A DNA stretch of 43,790 bases from an uncultured Dorea sp. (lineage in GTDB: Bacteria > Bacillota > Clostridia > Lachnospirales > Lachnospiraceae): NCBI GenBank assembly GCA_900543415.1, contig UQRE01000020.1, positions 1 to 43,790 of the forward strand, written 5' to 3'. Every line of letters begins with the position of its first letter. The first letter of the stretch is position 1. A program made the translations under genes and the position numbers. Below, in pieces: positions 1 to 8,956 of the stretch. The notes beneath the pieces were generated by a model, which was given only the letters and a program-made list of their open reading frames with translations, did not search any database and had not been told where the DNA came from.

Positions 1-52
1 ATCTATTTTTGTAAAATCATTTATTTTCTACACTTTGAATTATACAGGAAGC

Positions 53-2713
53 TTATTTACATTCTTCTGATAATTCCTGATGTTTTTTCAACAGATCTAC
101 ACTTAATTTTTCTTCAAATACCTTTGGGTTTCCTGATGTATTTGCAGCATCCACGGTTTCCCCTTCATACAGTGCGATAGGATACGTCTCAAGAAGCTCC
201 TCTCTTCCGCTTTTGATGATACATTCTGCCATTTTCATCGCTTCCGGATTGGTATCTTCTCCTTTATCTACAACTGCGACAGACTCTGTCAAAGTAAAGT
301 TTCCTTCTGTCGGATCTACATAATCAATTGGAAGTCCTTCTTCCTTATCTGCCACAGCCTGATGTCTCAATCCAAAACCGATTGCAACCTCTCCGGCGCG
401 CACCTTCTTGATCGGACCGGAACCGGAATCTTCAATATGTGCGCCTGCATTTGCATAGATGTCCGTCAAAATCTCTTTTGCACCGTCTTCTCCATATTCA
501 TTGATAAGTGCCTGTATAAGGAGCCATGCTGTAGATGAGCTCTGAATATCTGTCACAGAGATCATATCTTTATAAACAGGATCTGCCAGATCTTTGATGG
601 ACTTTGGCACCGGAAGATTATTCTCTTTCAATACTTCAGTGTTATAAATAATCGCGCCTTCCTGTGCAGTGATCGGCGTATAGTAATCCGGATACTCATC
701 TAATGCTCCGGTATCGAATTCCAGATCCTTAAACATGGCATGCTCTTCTTCTGAACTTTCCAGATAAAAGCTGCTCATTGTTACCAAATCCGCTTCAATC
801 TCCGCACCTTCCGCCAGAAGTTTTCCCCCAAGCTCAGAAGTTCCGAAAGTCTGTACAAGATATTTTCCTTCATAACCATTTTCGTCTAAGGCATGCTGCA
901 TAGCAGCTACTGCTTCATCGTCTGCATTTGTGTACAGAACCACCTGATCTTTTGATGCATCTTTATTATTTCCACACCCTGTCAGAATTGTTCCCGTAAG
1001 CATCGTTACTGCAAGCCCTATCACAGCCGCCTGTTTCATTCTCTTCATATTTTGAGTTCTCCTTTTTGTTTTCATATTTGAGTTCTTATATTTCCATTTT
1101 TGTGCCGCAAGATAGCCAAACAGCAGCTTCGCCACAATATTCGTAAATAAAATCAACAACGACAGAACAAAAATCTCATTAAACTTAGCAAAATGCTGTA
1201 GTTCCTTAATCTTCGTCGTAATCACCATTGTTCTTGCACCTGCCAGAAATATCACCGCACTCACAGTGACCATAGCATTTACAAAATAATAACTGAACAC
1301 TTCAATCAAAGACGATGCCGCATTTGGTGTCACCACACGCAGCAAACTCTTCATCCAACTATCCCCCATAAGCTTCGCAGTTTTCTCCCATGACAGGTTC
1401 ATTTTAGAGAGCGTATTTTTCATCATCATATAGGGAGTTGCAAAAAAATGGACCAGATTACATAAGATCATAATAGCAAAGGTATTCTGAAGCGAGGTTC
1501 CGGTAAAACCAAGCATAAACGCGATTCCCAGCACCATCCCGGGAACAGTATTCGTCACTGAAGCCATTCCTTCTACTACCTTTTTTGCCTTCGCCGGCAA
1601 TTCGCTTCTTGCCGTCACAAGCGCTGCGCCATAAGCCATCAAAGTTCCAAGTACTGCTGTCAATCCTGCTGTATAAAGTGAATTTTTGTACACTGCTGTC
1701 AATCCCTGATTCTGAAATACCCGAACAACGTTTTCGGTTGTAAATGTAAGATCATACGGCCAGCCTTTTACAAACGGTACGATAAATATAACTCCGAATA
1801 TCGCAAACACCAGCAACAAAATTACCCCTGTTCCACTTGCGCAGACTACATCTCTTAAACGGTTTTTTTGATTTTCAATGACTGTTACATTGGTGTACCG
1901 GATATTATAACGTTCCAGATAATTTATAATTAAAATACTCACAACCGAAGGCAACAACATGATCATCGCAACCACAGCACCGTTATTGAAATTCGGAACG
2001 CTTCCAAGCATCTGATTGTAAAGCACTGAAGCTGCCACTTCAAACCTTCCACCGACAGACGCCGGAATCCCAAAATCGGTAAAACTTAAGAAAAAGCATT
2101 GGATGAAGGAAACGGTTAATGTGCCCGCCAACGGTCTTAGCACCGTTGTCACAAAAGTATGAAAAATATTATCTCCCATTACTCTTGAAACAACTGTGAA
2201 CTTTTTATCCACATAACCCATCGTGTTATTGATCAACAAGAACGATACAGGCAGTGTATAGATTACATACCCGATCATCAGACCGTTGATTCCATAAATA
2301 TCAAACAGTTGTCTGCCAAACAACTTAGTAAACAGCCCCTGTTTTCCAAAAGAGTAGATAATTGCAAATCCATAGGTAATCGTCGGAAGCAGCATAGGAA
2401 GTACCGCCAGCATTCTCACAACTTTCTTAAATCTTTGATTTACATTTGTATAGTTGACCGTATAAGCCATCAGAAATGCAAGCCCCGTAACAATCACTGA
2501 ACTAAGCGAAGAAACAAAGAAACTGTTTCCAATACTTTGTACAAAATCGGGAGTCTGAAACATTTCTTTATAATGGATAAGCCCTGCTCCCACATCACTC
2601 TGAAATGATTTTACAAGCAGTAAAAAAACCGGGTAAGCCAAAAATACCGCAAAAAGAACCGCCAACATCATCCATATGATTTTAACTTCTATGTTCTTAT
2701 TTTTCCTCATCAT
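53..2713 (-). CDS. ABC importer: double permease fused in frame to lipoprotein substrate-binding protein
   Basis: This 886-residue ORF joins two importer parts normally made as separate proteins. Residues 1 to about 545 are an FbpB-type permease with two sets of about six membrane spans, as in ferric iron, thiamine and 2-aminoethylphosphonate importers. Residues 556-886 form a complete periplasmic-type receptor: basic start MKRMK, hydrophobic stretch, lipobox LTGC with the lipid-accepting Cys at 580, then the mature start with VVLYTNADDE, typical of this receptor class. No stop separates them, yet the receptor keeps its own ATG (1048) and an AGGAG site ten bases upstream, so it may also be made alone. 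The ATPase gene lies one base upstream. The substrate is not clear; no phosphonate-degrading enzyme is nearby. Either a real fusion, a recent stop-codon loss, or a sequencing error at the junction. Confidence 0.85.
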   Translation of the reverse strand: MMRKNKNIEVKIIWMMLAVLFAVFLAYPVFLLLVKSFQSDVGAGLIHYKEMFQTPDFVQSIGNSFFVSSLSSVIVTGLAFLMAYTVNYTNVNQRFKKVVRMLAVLPMLLPTITYGFAIIYSFGKQGLFTKLFGRQLFDIYGINGLMIGYVIYTLPVSFLLINNTMGYVDKKFTVVSRVMGDNIFHTFVTTVLRPLAGTLTVSFIQCFFLSFTDFGIPASVGGRFEVAASVLYNQMLGSVPNFNNGAVVAMIMLLPSVVSILIINYLERYNIRYTNVTVIENQKNRLRDVVCASGTGVILLLVFAIFGVIFIVPFVKGWPYDLTFTTENVVRVFQNQGLTAVYKNSLYTAGLTAVLGTLMAYGAALVTARSELPAKAKKVVEGMASVTNTVPGMVLGIAFMLGFTGTSLQNTFAIMILCNLVHFFATPYMMMKNTLSKMNLSWEKTAKLMGDSWMKSLLRVVTPNAASSLIEVFSYYFVNAMVTVSAVIFLAGARTMVITTKIKELQHFAKFNEIFVLSLLILFTNIVAKLLFGYLAAQKWKYKNSNMKTKRRTQNMKRMKQAAVIGLAVTMLTGTILTGCGNNKDASKDQVVLYTNADDEAVAAMQHALDENGYEGKYLVQTFGTSELGGKLLAEGAEIEADLVTMSSFYLESSEEEHAMFKDLEFDTGALDEYPDYYTPITAQEGAIIYNTEVLKENNLPVPKSIKDLADPVYKDMISVTDIQSSSTAWLLIQALINEYGEDGAKEILTDIYANAGAHIEDSGSGPIKKVRAGEVAIGFGLRHQAVADKEEGLPIDYVDPTEGNFTLTESVAVVDKGEDTNPEAMKMAECIIKSGREELLETYPIALYEGETVDAANTSGNPKVFEEKLSVDLLKKHQELSEECK
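1046..1066 (-). promoter_or_regulatory. Internal ribosome binding site and start for the receptor half
   Basis: Inside the fused ORF, AAAAGGAGA (AGGAG at 1059-1063) precedes an in-frame ATG at 1048 by ten bases. The following codons give a lipoprotein signal peptide. This is what would be expected if the receptor was, or still is, translated as a separate protein. Confidence 0.7.
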
Positions 2714-2714
2714 A

Positions 2715-3491
2715 CTATACCGCCTGCCTTACCGGCTTTAATTCCAGTCCTTTGCCGAACAGACTGAAAATATTGTCACGCTTAATCTCCAGCTGATTTA
2801 AGATAAATTCCCTCACAAAATTGTTAGAAGGCGTGCGGATAATTTCCTCCGGTTTCCCATATTGTGAAATGGTTCCTTCATTGATGATCAGTACGCGATC
2901 AGAGAGTGTCAATGCTTCTTCCGGATCATGAGTAACAATAATGGTTGTCAGATGATACTCTTTTGCGATTGTTTTGATTCTGTCTTTGATTGATTCTTTG
3001 ATCACACCGTCCAATGCACTTAACGGTTCGTCAAGGAGAAGGATCTTCGGCTTCATCACCATTGTCCTTGCCAGCGCTACTCTTTGCTTCTGTCCACCTG
3101 ATAATTGATCGATCTTTTTATCAAGATGATCATTTAATCCGAGAAGCCGGATCAGATCCTTAACCTCTTCCTCTGTAGAAATGCCGGGTTTATTTTTCAG
3201 TCCATACACAATATTTTTATAGGCATTCAGGTGCGGAAACAGTGCATAATCCTGAAACACAATATTAAAACCACGCTCTTCCATCGGAACATCTGTAAGG
3301 TCTTCATTGTTGTAAAATAGTTTCCCACTATCTATTTCTGTAAGTCCCAAAATCAAATTAAGGAGCGTCGTCTTCCCGCTTCCGGAAGGCCCTAAGATCG
3401 ATACAATTTCTCCTTCTCCGATTTCAAGATTGATGTCTTTTAAAATAGATACGCCGTCAAATGATTTACTGATATGTTCTAGTTTTAGCAT
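2715..3491 (-). CDS. ABC transporter ATP-binding protein of the Fe3+/aminoethylphosphonate type
   Basis: The cytoplasmic ATPase (258 residues) powers the importer encoded directly downstream. Walker A GPSGSGKTT is near residue 34, the Q-loop FQDYALF near 79, the signature LSGGQKQR near 130, Walker B LLLDEP near 151 and the switch His in IIVTHDPEEA. The first in-frame start is 24 bases further upstream, but ATG at 3491 is six bases from AAAGGAG and gives the usual N-terminus MLKLEHISKSF. The stop codon is one base from the permease start, so the two are translationally coupled. The short C-terminus lacks a long regulatory domain. Confidence 0.9.
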   Translation of the reverse strand: MLKLEHISKSFDGVSILKDINLEIGEGEIVSILGPSGSGKTTLLNLILGLTEIDSGKLFYNNEDLTDVPMEERGFNIVFQDYALFPHLNAYKNIVYGLKNKPGISTEEEVKDLIRLLGLNDHLDKKIDQLSGGQKQRVALARTMVMKPKILLLDEPLSALDGVIKESIKDRIKTIAKEYHLTTIIVTHDPEEALTLSDRVLIINEGTISQYGKPEEIIRTPSNNFVREFILNQLEIKRDNIFSLFGKGLELKPVRQAV

Positions 3492-3526
3492 AGAAAACTC
3501 CTTTCTTTTTCTCAAACAACAGTTAT

Positions 3527-3556
3527 ATTTTACTCATTTCCGACTCTCAAAAACAA
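3527..3556 (-). promoter_or_regulatory. Candidate promoter for the ABC importer operon
   Basis: AAACAA on the plus strand (TTGTTT as -35) and ATTTTA (TAAAAT as -10) are separated by 18 bases and lie about 35 bases upstream of the ATPase start. The -35 match is only moderate. Confidence 0.4.
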
Positions 3557-3590
3557 CGCAGTCACCGTTAACCTTTTGTAAAATTTAACG

Positions 3591-3630
3591 TAAAAAAATC
3601 CGGGCAAAGTTAAAAACTTTACCCGGATTT
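3591..3630 (-). terminator. Intrinsic terminator of pnp
   Basis: Read on the minus strand, CCGGGTAAAGTT pairs with AACTTTGCCCGG (one G-U pair) and is followed by A then seven T. It begins about 35 bases after the pnp stop codon. Confidence 0.9.
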
Positions 3631-3663
3631 CATTTTCTTATCACGTATTATCGTCTGTTTCTT

Positions 3664-5751
3664 TTATTCTGCAACATCTTTCATGCTGAAAGAGAATCTT
3701 CCCATCTTGTCTTTTCCAAGGCAGACAACCTTCACTTTGTCTCCAAGTGTCAGTACGTCTTCTACGTGGTTTACTCTTTCTTTAGAAATCTTAGAAATGT
3801 GTACCATTCCTTCTTTTCCAGGCGCAAACTCAACAAATGCGCCAAATTCTTTGATGCCGATTACAGTTCCTTCCAGAACCTGTCCTGCCTCAAAATCTGT
3901 TACGATGATATAGATCAGCTTTCTCGCTTCATCCATGCTTGCAGCATCAGTACCACAGATTGATACATTACCATCATCTGTAATGTCGATCTTCACGCCG
4001 GTCTGTTCGATGATCGCATTGATCGTCTTACCGCGCTGTCCGACTACATCACCAATCTTCTGTGGGTCTATCTGCATCTGAATGATCTTCGGTGCAAACT
4101 CGCCAACCTCAGCTCTTGGCTCTGCAATCGTCTTACTCATTACTTCATCTAAGATGTATGTTCTTGCTTTCTTTGTAGCTGCAATTGCTTCTTCAATAAT
4201 CGGTCTTGTCAGTCCGTGAATCTTAATATCCATCTGAATTGCTGTGATACCCTTATGTGTACCTGCAACCTTGAAATCCATATCACCGAAGAAGTCTTCC
4301 AATCCCTGAATATCTGTAAGTACCAGATAGTCATCATCTGTATCGCCTGTCACAAGACCTGCGGAGATACCTGCAACTGCAGATTTGATCGGTACACCTG
4401 CCGCCATCAGCGACATAGAAGATGCACAGATACTTGCCTGTGAGGTAGAACCGTTGGACTCAAAGGTCTCAGACACTGTACGGATTGCATATGGGAAATC
4501 TGTCTCACTTGGAAGTACCGGAACAAGGGCACGCTCTGCCAACGCTCCGTGACCGATCTCACGACGTCCCGGTCCTCTGGATGGCCTTGTCTCACCAACA
4601 GAATAAGACGGGAAGTTATAGTGGTGCATATATCTCTTTGATGTCTCTGCTTCATCAAGACCGTCAAGTCTCTGTGCCTCTGCGAGAGGTGCAAGCGTTG
4701 TTACTGTACAGATCTGAGTCTGTCCACGGGTAAACATCGCAGAACCGTGTACTCTCGGAATCAAATCTGTCTCTGCTGCCAATGGTCTGATCTGGTCAAT
4801 TGCTCTTCCATCCGGACGCTTGTGATCTTTTAAGATCATCTTGCGGACTGTCTTTTTCTGATACTGATATACAGCTTCTCCGAGAACTGCAAGCCACTCC
4901 TCGTTCTCTGCAAATGCTTCCTCTAATTTCTCAGTAATCTGGCGGATATTTTCTTCTCTTACCTGTTTCTCATCGGTAAATACAGCCTCTTCCATTGCCT
5001 CCGGTGGAACGATTTCCTTGATTGCCGCAAACAATTCTTCCGGCACTGCACAGCTCTCATAAGCATGCTTCTCTTTTCCACACTCTGCAACGATTGTATC
5101 GATAAATGCAATCACTTTCTGGTTCAACTCATGTGCTGCAAAGATTGCATCGATCATCTGCTGTTCCGGAACTTCATTTGCTCCAGCTTCGATCATGATG
5201 ACTTTCTCTTTTGTAGATGCAACTGTAAGTGCCATATCCGAAGCTTCCTTCTGTGCTGCTGTCGGGTTAAATACAAATTCTCCGTCTACAAGACCTACCT
5301 GTGTTGTAGAGATCGGTCCGTCAAACGGAATATCGGAAATACTTGTAGCGATTGCCGCGCCAAGCATTGCTGTAAGCTCTGGGGAACAATCCTGATCTAC
5401 AGATAATACAAGGTTCTCCAATGTCACGTCATTGCGGTAATCCTTCGGGAATAACGGTCTCATTGGACGGTCAATGACACGACAGGTAAGAATCGCATTC
5501 TCAGATGCCTTACCCTCTCTCTTATTAAATCCTCCCGGAATCTTTCCTACTGCATATAATCTCTCATTATATTCTACGCTTAATGGGAAGAAATCAATTC
5601 CCTCTCTCGGCTTCTCAGAAGCAGTTGCTGTACATAACACAGTTGTGTCACCGTAATGCATAAGCACTGCACCGTTTGCCTGTTTTGCCACTCTGTCTAC
5701 ATCTACTCTCAGAGTTCTTCCGGCTAATTCCATCTCAAACTTTTTATACAT
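3664..5751 (-). CDS. pnp: Polyribonucleotide nucleotidyltransferase (PNPase)
   Basis: PNPase degrades RNA 3' to 5' with phosphate, releasing nucleoside diphosphates, and is a main exonuclease of mRNA turnover. The 695-residue protein has the full architecture: first RNase PH core (residues about 1-225), helical linker, catalytic second RNase PH core (about 310-545) with the acidic motif GDMDFKVAG at 489-497, a KH domain with GQRG at 571-574, and a C-terminal S1 domain (about 625-693, GTVIGIKEFGAFVEF). The length is normal. ATG at 5751 is preceded by AAAGGAG. It follows rpsO, the conserved order in Firmicutes and proteobacteria, but has its own promoter and a long leader hairpin. Confidence 0.97.
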   Translation of the reverse strand: MYKKFEMELAGRTLRVDVDRVAKQANGAVLMHYGDTTVLCTATASEKPREGIDFFPLSVEYNERLYAVGKIPGGFNKREGKASENAILTCRVIDRPMRPLFPKDYRNDVTLENLVLSVDQDCSPELTAMLGAAIATSISDIPFDGPISTTQVGLVDGEFVFNPTAAQKEASDMALTVASTKEKVIMIEAGANEVPEQQMIDAIFAAHELNQKVIAFIDTIVAECGKEKHAYESCAVPEELFAAIKEIVPPEAMEEAVFTDEKQVREENIRQITEKLEEAFAENEEWLAVLGEAVYQYQKKTVRKMILKDHKRPDGRAIDQIRPLAAETDLIPRVHGSAMFTRGQTQICTVTTLAPLAEAQRLDGLDEAETSKRYMHHYNFPSYSVGETRPSRGPGRREIGHGALAERALVPVLPSETDFPYAIRTVSETFESNGSTSQASICASSMSLMAAGVPIKSAVAGISAGLVTGDTDDDYLVLTDIQGLEDFFGDMDFKVAGTHKGITAIQMDIKIHGLTRPIIEEAIAATKKARTYILDEVMSKTIAEPRAEVGEFAPKIIQMQIDPQKIGDVVGQRGKTINAIIEQTGVKIDITDDGNVSICGTDAASMDEARKLIYIIVTDFEAGQVLEGTVIGIKEFGAFVEFAPGKEGMVHISKISKERVNHVEDVLTLGDKVKVVCLGKDKMGRFSFSMKDVAE

Positions 5752-5778
5752 AGTGTTCTCCTTTTCTTTTTCTTCGGA

Positions 5779-5852
5779 CAGGGAACACCGAAACTACTGA
5801 AAAAAGCATTTTAAACAAATACGCTTTTCAGTGGTCTCGGTCTGGGCTCCTG
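5779..5852 (-). promoter_or_regulatory. Long leader hairpin of pnp
   Basis: In the pnp 5' leader, ACCGAGACCACTGAAAAGC pairs with the downstream GCTTTTTTCAGTAGTTTCGGT through about 19 pairs (several G-U, two unpaired T), extended by an outer CAGG/CCTG pair. No T run follows, so it is not a terminator. In enteric bacteria a leader stem-loop is cut by RNase III and lets PNPase control its own mRNA; a similar role here is inference. Confidence 0.75.
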
Positions 5853-5867
5853 CCCGTAATCTTATTA

Positions 5868-5896
5868 ATAATATCATAGAAACATATCCATGACAA
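5868..5896 (-). promoter_or_regulatory. pnp promoter
   Basis: TTGTCA (5891-5896) and TATTAT (5868-5873) are spaced by 17 bases. Initiation near 5861 would place the long hairpin almost at the RNA 5' end. The promoter lies just after the rpsO terminator, so pnp can be expressed independently. Confidence 0.7.
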
Positions 5897-5910
5897 GGCT
5901 TCGGCGCATA

Positions 5911-5944
5911 AAAAAACTCCCATGCTGTAAAACAGCCGGGAGCT
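5911..5944 (-). terminator. Intrinsic terminator of rpsO
   Basis: On the minus strand CTCCCGGCTG and CAGCATGGGAG pair around a TTTTA loop with a small internal mismatch, followed by seven T. It starts about 40 bases past the rpsO stop. Confidence 0.88.
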
Positions 5945-5984
5945 TTTATTGTTGCGTTGCTTGTCTGTATAAATTGGTTTTCTC

Positions 5985-6251
5985 TTACTTTCTGAGTCCT
6001 AATCTCTCGATCAGTGTACGATATCTCTCGATATCTGTCTTCTTAAGGTATGCAAGAAGTCCTCTTCTCTGACCTACCATCTTAAGAAGTCCTCTTCTTG
6101 AGTGATGATCCTTAGGATTTGCTTTGAAGTGATCTGTCAGATCGTTGATTCTAGCTGTAAGAATAGCTACCTGAACTTCCGGTGAACCTGTATCTCCGGC
6201 TGTTCTTCCGAAATCTTTAATGATCTGCTCTTTCTGTTCTTTAGAAACCAT
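5985..6251 (-). CDS. rpsO: 30S ribosomal protein S15
   Basis: S15 is a primary binder of the central domain of 16S rRNA and early organiser of the 30S platform. The 88-residue sequence matches the family's usual 88-89 residues, with the hallmarks GDTGSPEVQVA, HSRRGLLKMVGQRRGLLAYL and a basic C-terminus. ATG at 6251 follows AAGGAGG. It sits between a Na/Pi-cotransporter and pnp, has its own promoter with an extended -10 and ends in its own terminator. The leader of about 90 bases could carry the S15 autoregulatory fold known from other bacteria. Confidence 0.98.
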   Translation of the reverse strand: MVSKEQKEQIIKDFGRTAGDTGSPEVQVAILTARINDLTDHFKANPKDHHSRRGLLKMVGQRRGLLAYLKKTDIERYRTLIERLGLRK

Positions 6252-6297
6252 TTTGTTTTCCTCCTTATTTCTCTCTGAATTAACGCCTGATATTAAG

Positions 6298-6323
6298 TAA
6301 TGGCTGGAGTATCCAATTACCGA
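6298..6323 (-). promoter_or_regulatory. Candidate S15 leader stem-loop
   Basis: In the rpsO leader, GTAAT..TGG pairs with CCA..ATTAC on the minus strand. S15 mRNAs in several phyla carry leader structures bound by S15; the fold here is short and its role is inferred only from position. Confidence 0.35.
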
Positions 6324-6345
6324 ACATCGGCTATCACACTGAGAC

Positions 6346-6374
6346 AGTATAGCATACCATCTTGCAATTGTAAA
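6346..6374 (-). promoter_or_regulatory. rpsO promoter with extended -10
   Basis: TTTACA (6369-6374) and TATACT (6346-6351) are 17 bases apart, and the -10 is preceded by TGC as in extended -10 promoters. Confidence 0.75.
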
Positions 6375-6383
6375 GCAATATTT

Positions 6384-8036
6384 CTACAGTTCTTCTTCGT
6401 CATCTTCCTCTTCAACCGGAGGTTCCATAATCGCAAATGCAATATTGGTGGCATGGTCAGCTACACGCTCAAGACCGGATACAGTATCCGAGAAGATCAT
6501 TCCCGCTTCCGGCGTACATTTATTTTTCGTCAAACGCTTCACATGGGCGCGCTGCAGCTTCTTTTCATCCTGGTCAATCTCATCTTCCAGACTCAAGATT
6601 TCCCGCATATGTTCCGAGTTCTTATTTGTAAACATATCCAACGAATAATGAAGGAGGCGTACTACTTTTTCCATCATATCATTCAACTGTTTCTGCGCCT
6701 TTTCACTCAGTTCGATCTTATCGTCCATTCTGCGCTTTGCCGCATCTGCAAAGTTCTCTGCATGATCTCCGATTCGCTCAATATCATTTACCACATGGAA
6801 CAAGCCTCCAAGAAGATCCGCATCTGCTGTCGGCAGATCCATCTCCCCTGCTTTTACAAGATAATCGGTGATCTTGTGGTTCATAAAGTTAATATAACTT
6901 TCTGTGCGATAGATTTCCTCCACAAGTTCCGCACGCGGATTACAGAGAACATCCATACCTCTTTTCAGATTGGCGATCGCCACATTTCCCATATGCTCTA
7001 TTTCTTTGATACCATCATGAACAACTGTTGTTGGGGAAATAATGTTTTTCCCTCCGATATAGTGAAGCTTAAATTCATCACCCGGTTTTTCATCCTGCCC
7101 GGGAACCACCTTATAAGTTGCCTTAACAATCCAACCCATGAACGGGAATAAAATAGCAACTTCGAACACTTTCATAATTGTGTGGACATTGGCAACCGCT
7201 CTTGCCGGATCATTGCCTGACATATGCATAATTGCATCTGTGATCGGTGTAAGTGCGAACAGCAGGATAACAAAAGAAACTGCCGATCCGACTACATTGA
7301 ACAGGAAATGGATCATTGCCGCACGTTTTGCATCTTTATTTCCGCCAAGACTTGCGATCAGTGCGGAAACACAAGAACCCATATTACAGCCCAACACTAA
7401 AAACGGACAGATTGTAAATGCCAGAAGTCCCTGTGACGCCATCAAAATAACAATACCAACCGTAGCAGATGAGCTCTGTAGGATTGCAGTGATCACAAAA
7501 CCTACCATCATAGCGGCAAACGGGTTTCTCAGTGATTTTAATAATTCAACAATATGTGGGGATTCTTTGATTGTTGTCATTGCGTCTCCCATAATACTGA
7601 GTCCTAAAAACAGGATACCAAATCCAAGAATCACTTCTCCGACATTTTTCACCTTTACCTTTTTACAGAACATCACCATAACAACACCGATGATTACAAA
7701 TAAAGGTGCAATATCCGATAAATTAAATGCGATCAACTGACCGGTTACTGTAGTACCGATATTGGCTCCTAAGATTACTCCAGTCGCCTGCAAAAGAGTC
7801 ATAAGACCTGAATTTACAAAGCTGACTACCATAACCGTCGTAGCGCTTGATGACTGAACTACCGCTGTAAATAAAATACCGACCACCATTCCGATAAATC
7901 GATTTTTCGTGAAGAATTCTAAGATTCCTCTCATTCTGGCTCCGGCTGCTTTCTCCAGCCCTTCACTCATATCTTTCATACCCAGCAGAAATAATCCAAG
8001 CCCGCCAAGCAGAGAGAAAAATGTCACCATATCCAT
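6384..8036 (-). CDS. Na/Pi-cotransporter family protein with C-terminal PhoU-like domain
   Basis: A 550-residue membrane protein of the NptA/YjbB family, expected to export or import phosphate with sodium. The N-terminal part (about 1-310) has eight or so membrane spans and the two inverted-repeat signatures QSSSATT and QSSSATVGIV. The soluble C-terminal half (about 345-540) is a helical bundle like PhoU, with an acidic tail EEEDDEEEL. ATG at 8036 is preceded by AAAGGAG. It follows ribF closely (12 bases), so it rides on the translation superoperon, while rpsO next to it restarts transcription. Its presence between ribF and rpsO is not part of the classical Bacillus order. Confidence 0.88.
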   Translation of the reverse strand: MDMVTFFSLLGGLGLFLLGMKDMSEGLEKAAGARMRGILEFFTKNRFIGMVVGILFTAVVQSSSATTVMVVSFVNSGLMTLLQATGVILGANIGTTVTGQLIAFNLSDIAPLFVIIGVVMVMFCKKVKVKNVGEVILGFGILFLGLSIMGDAMTTIKESPHIVELLKSLRNPFAAMMVGFVITAILQSSSATVGIVILMASQGLLAFTICPFLVLGCNMGSCVSALIASLGGNKDAKRAAMIHFLFNVVGSAVSFVILLFALTPITDAIMHMSGNDPARAVANVHTIMKVFEVAILFPFMGWIVKATYKVVPGQDEKPGDEFKLHYIGGKNIISPTTVVHDGIKEIEHMGNVAIANLKRGMDVLCNPRAELVEEIYRTESYINFMNHKITDYLVKAGEMDLPTADADLLGGLFHVVNDIERIGDHAENFADAAKRRMDDKIELSEKAQKQLNDMMEKVVRLLHYSLDMFTNKNSEHMREILSLEDEIDQDEKKLQRAHVKRLTKNKCTPEAGMIFSDTVSGLERVADHATNIAFAIMEPPVEEEDDEEEL

Positions 8037-8048
8037 TTGTATTCTCCT

Positions 8049-8942
8049 TTATCTTTGGAAATAATTTTCTCCGTAATGAATATCTTTTTCCACATAGTTT
8101 TTCAGCGCTTCCACATTCTGAAATTTCTTTTCCGGACGATGGAACTCCAGAAATTCTATGCGAACTTTTTTTCCGTAAGCGTCTGCTGTATACCCAAACA
8201 AATAACATTCTACCAGCACCTGTTCTCCATTGGATACCGTTGGCTTTCTTCCAATATTGGAGACTCCATTATACCAGATGCCATCCACATTTATTCGACT
8301 CACATACACGCCGCACGGCGGCAAAAGCTTTTCTTTTGGCCACACAACATTCATTGTCGGGAAACCAAGTGTCCTTCCCAGCTGTCTTCCATGTTCTACT
8401 ATACCATTTACTCCATAACGATAACCGAGAAGTGTCTCTGCCAGTTTCATATCACCATCCTGCACCACTTCTTTAATATACGTACTGCTGATCTCGCGGC
8501 CATGATAGCGTTCTTTTTCTACTACGACTGCATGATAATCGTATTTATCCGTATATGCTTTCAACAGATCAGCGTCACCTTTCTGACCGTATCCAAAGTG
8601 AAAATCTGTCCCTACGACGACATAATCCGCATGAAAGACGCCTTTAATAATTTTCGAGATAAACTCCTCTGCCTCCATGTGGCGGAACTCATCCGAAAAC
8701 GGACAGTTAATCAAATAATCAACATTTTCCAGACGTTCTTTACGTTCTTCCTTTGTCATCAGAACCTGGCGTCCACTCATATCAAATGCACACAGAGCGC
8801 TCTTTACCCCCTGCTGCTCCTGAAATGTCTTTACATTCTCCACCAATTTCTGGTGTCCTCTGTGTAAGCCATCAAATTTTCCAAAGGTCACTGCTGACTT
8901 TCCGGTGTCTGTATATTCTTTCAGACCTTCTATATACTGCAT
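8049..8942 (-). CDS. ribF: Bifunctional riboflavin kinase / FAD synthetase
   Basis: RibF makes FMN from riboflavin and ATP, then FAD from FMN and ATP. The N-terminal nucleotidyltransferase domain (about 1-185) has the GKFDGLHRGHQKLV phosphate-binding motif and the HGREISSTYI block; the C-terminal flavokinase domain (about 186-297) has GRTLGFPTMNV. The length of 297 residues is normal. It lies 14 bases from truB, in the truB-ribF order conserved in Firmicutes. No FMN riboswitch is seen, consistent with expression from the upstream operon. Confidence 0.95.
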   Translation of the reverse strand: MQYIEGLKEYTDTGKSAVTFGKFDGLHRGHQKLVENVKTFQEQQGVKSALCAFDMSGRQVLMTKEERKERLENVDYLINCPFSDEFRHMEAEEFISKIIKGVFHADYVVVGTDFHFGYGQKGDADLLKAYTDKYDYHAVVVEKERYHGREISSTYIKEVVQDGDMKLAETLLGYRYGVNGIVEHGRQLGRTLGFPTMNVVWPKEKLLPPCGVYVSRINVDGIWYNGVSNIGRKPTVSNGEQVLVECYLFGYTADAYGKKVRIEFLEFHRPEKKFQNVEALKNYVEKDIHYGENYFQR

Positions 8943-8956
8943 TTTTATCCCTCTCG

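Noticed and set aside
6300..7151. 283-codon open frame on the plus strand
   Set aside because: It lies opposite the Na/Pi-cotransporter gene, has no ribosome binding site and its translation has no domain character.
8037..8867. 276-codon open frame on the plus strand opposite ribF
   Set aside because: A shadow of ribF; His/Phe/Ser-rich composition with no family pattern.
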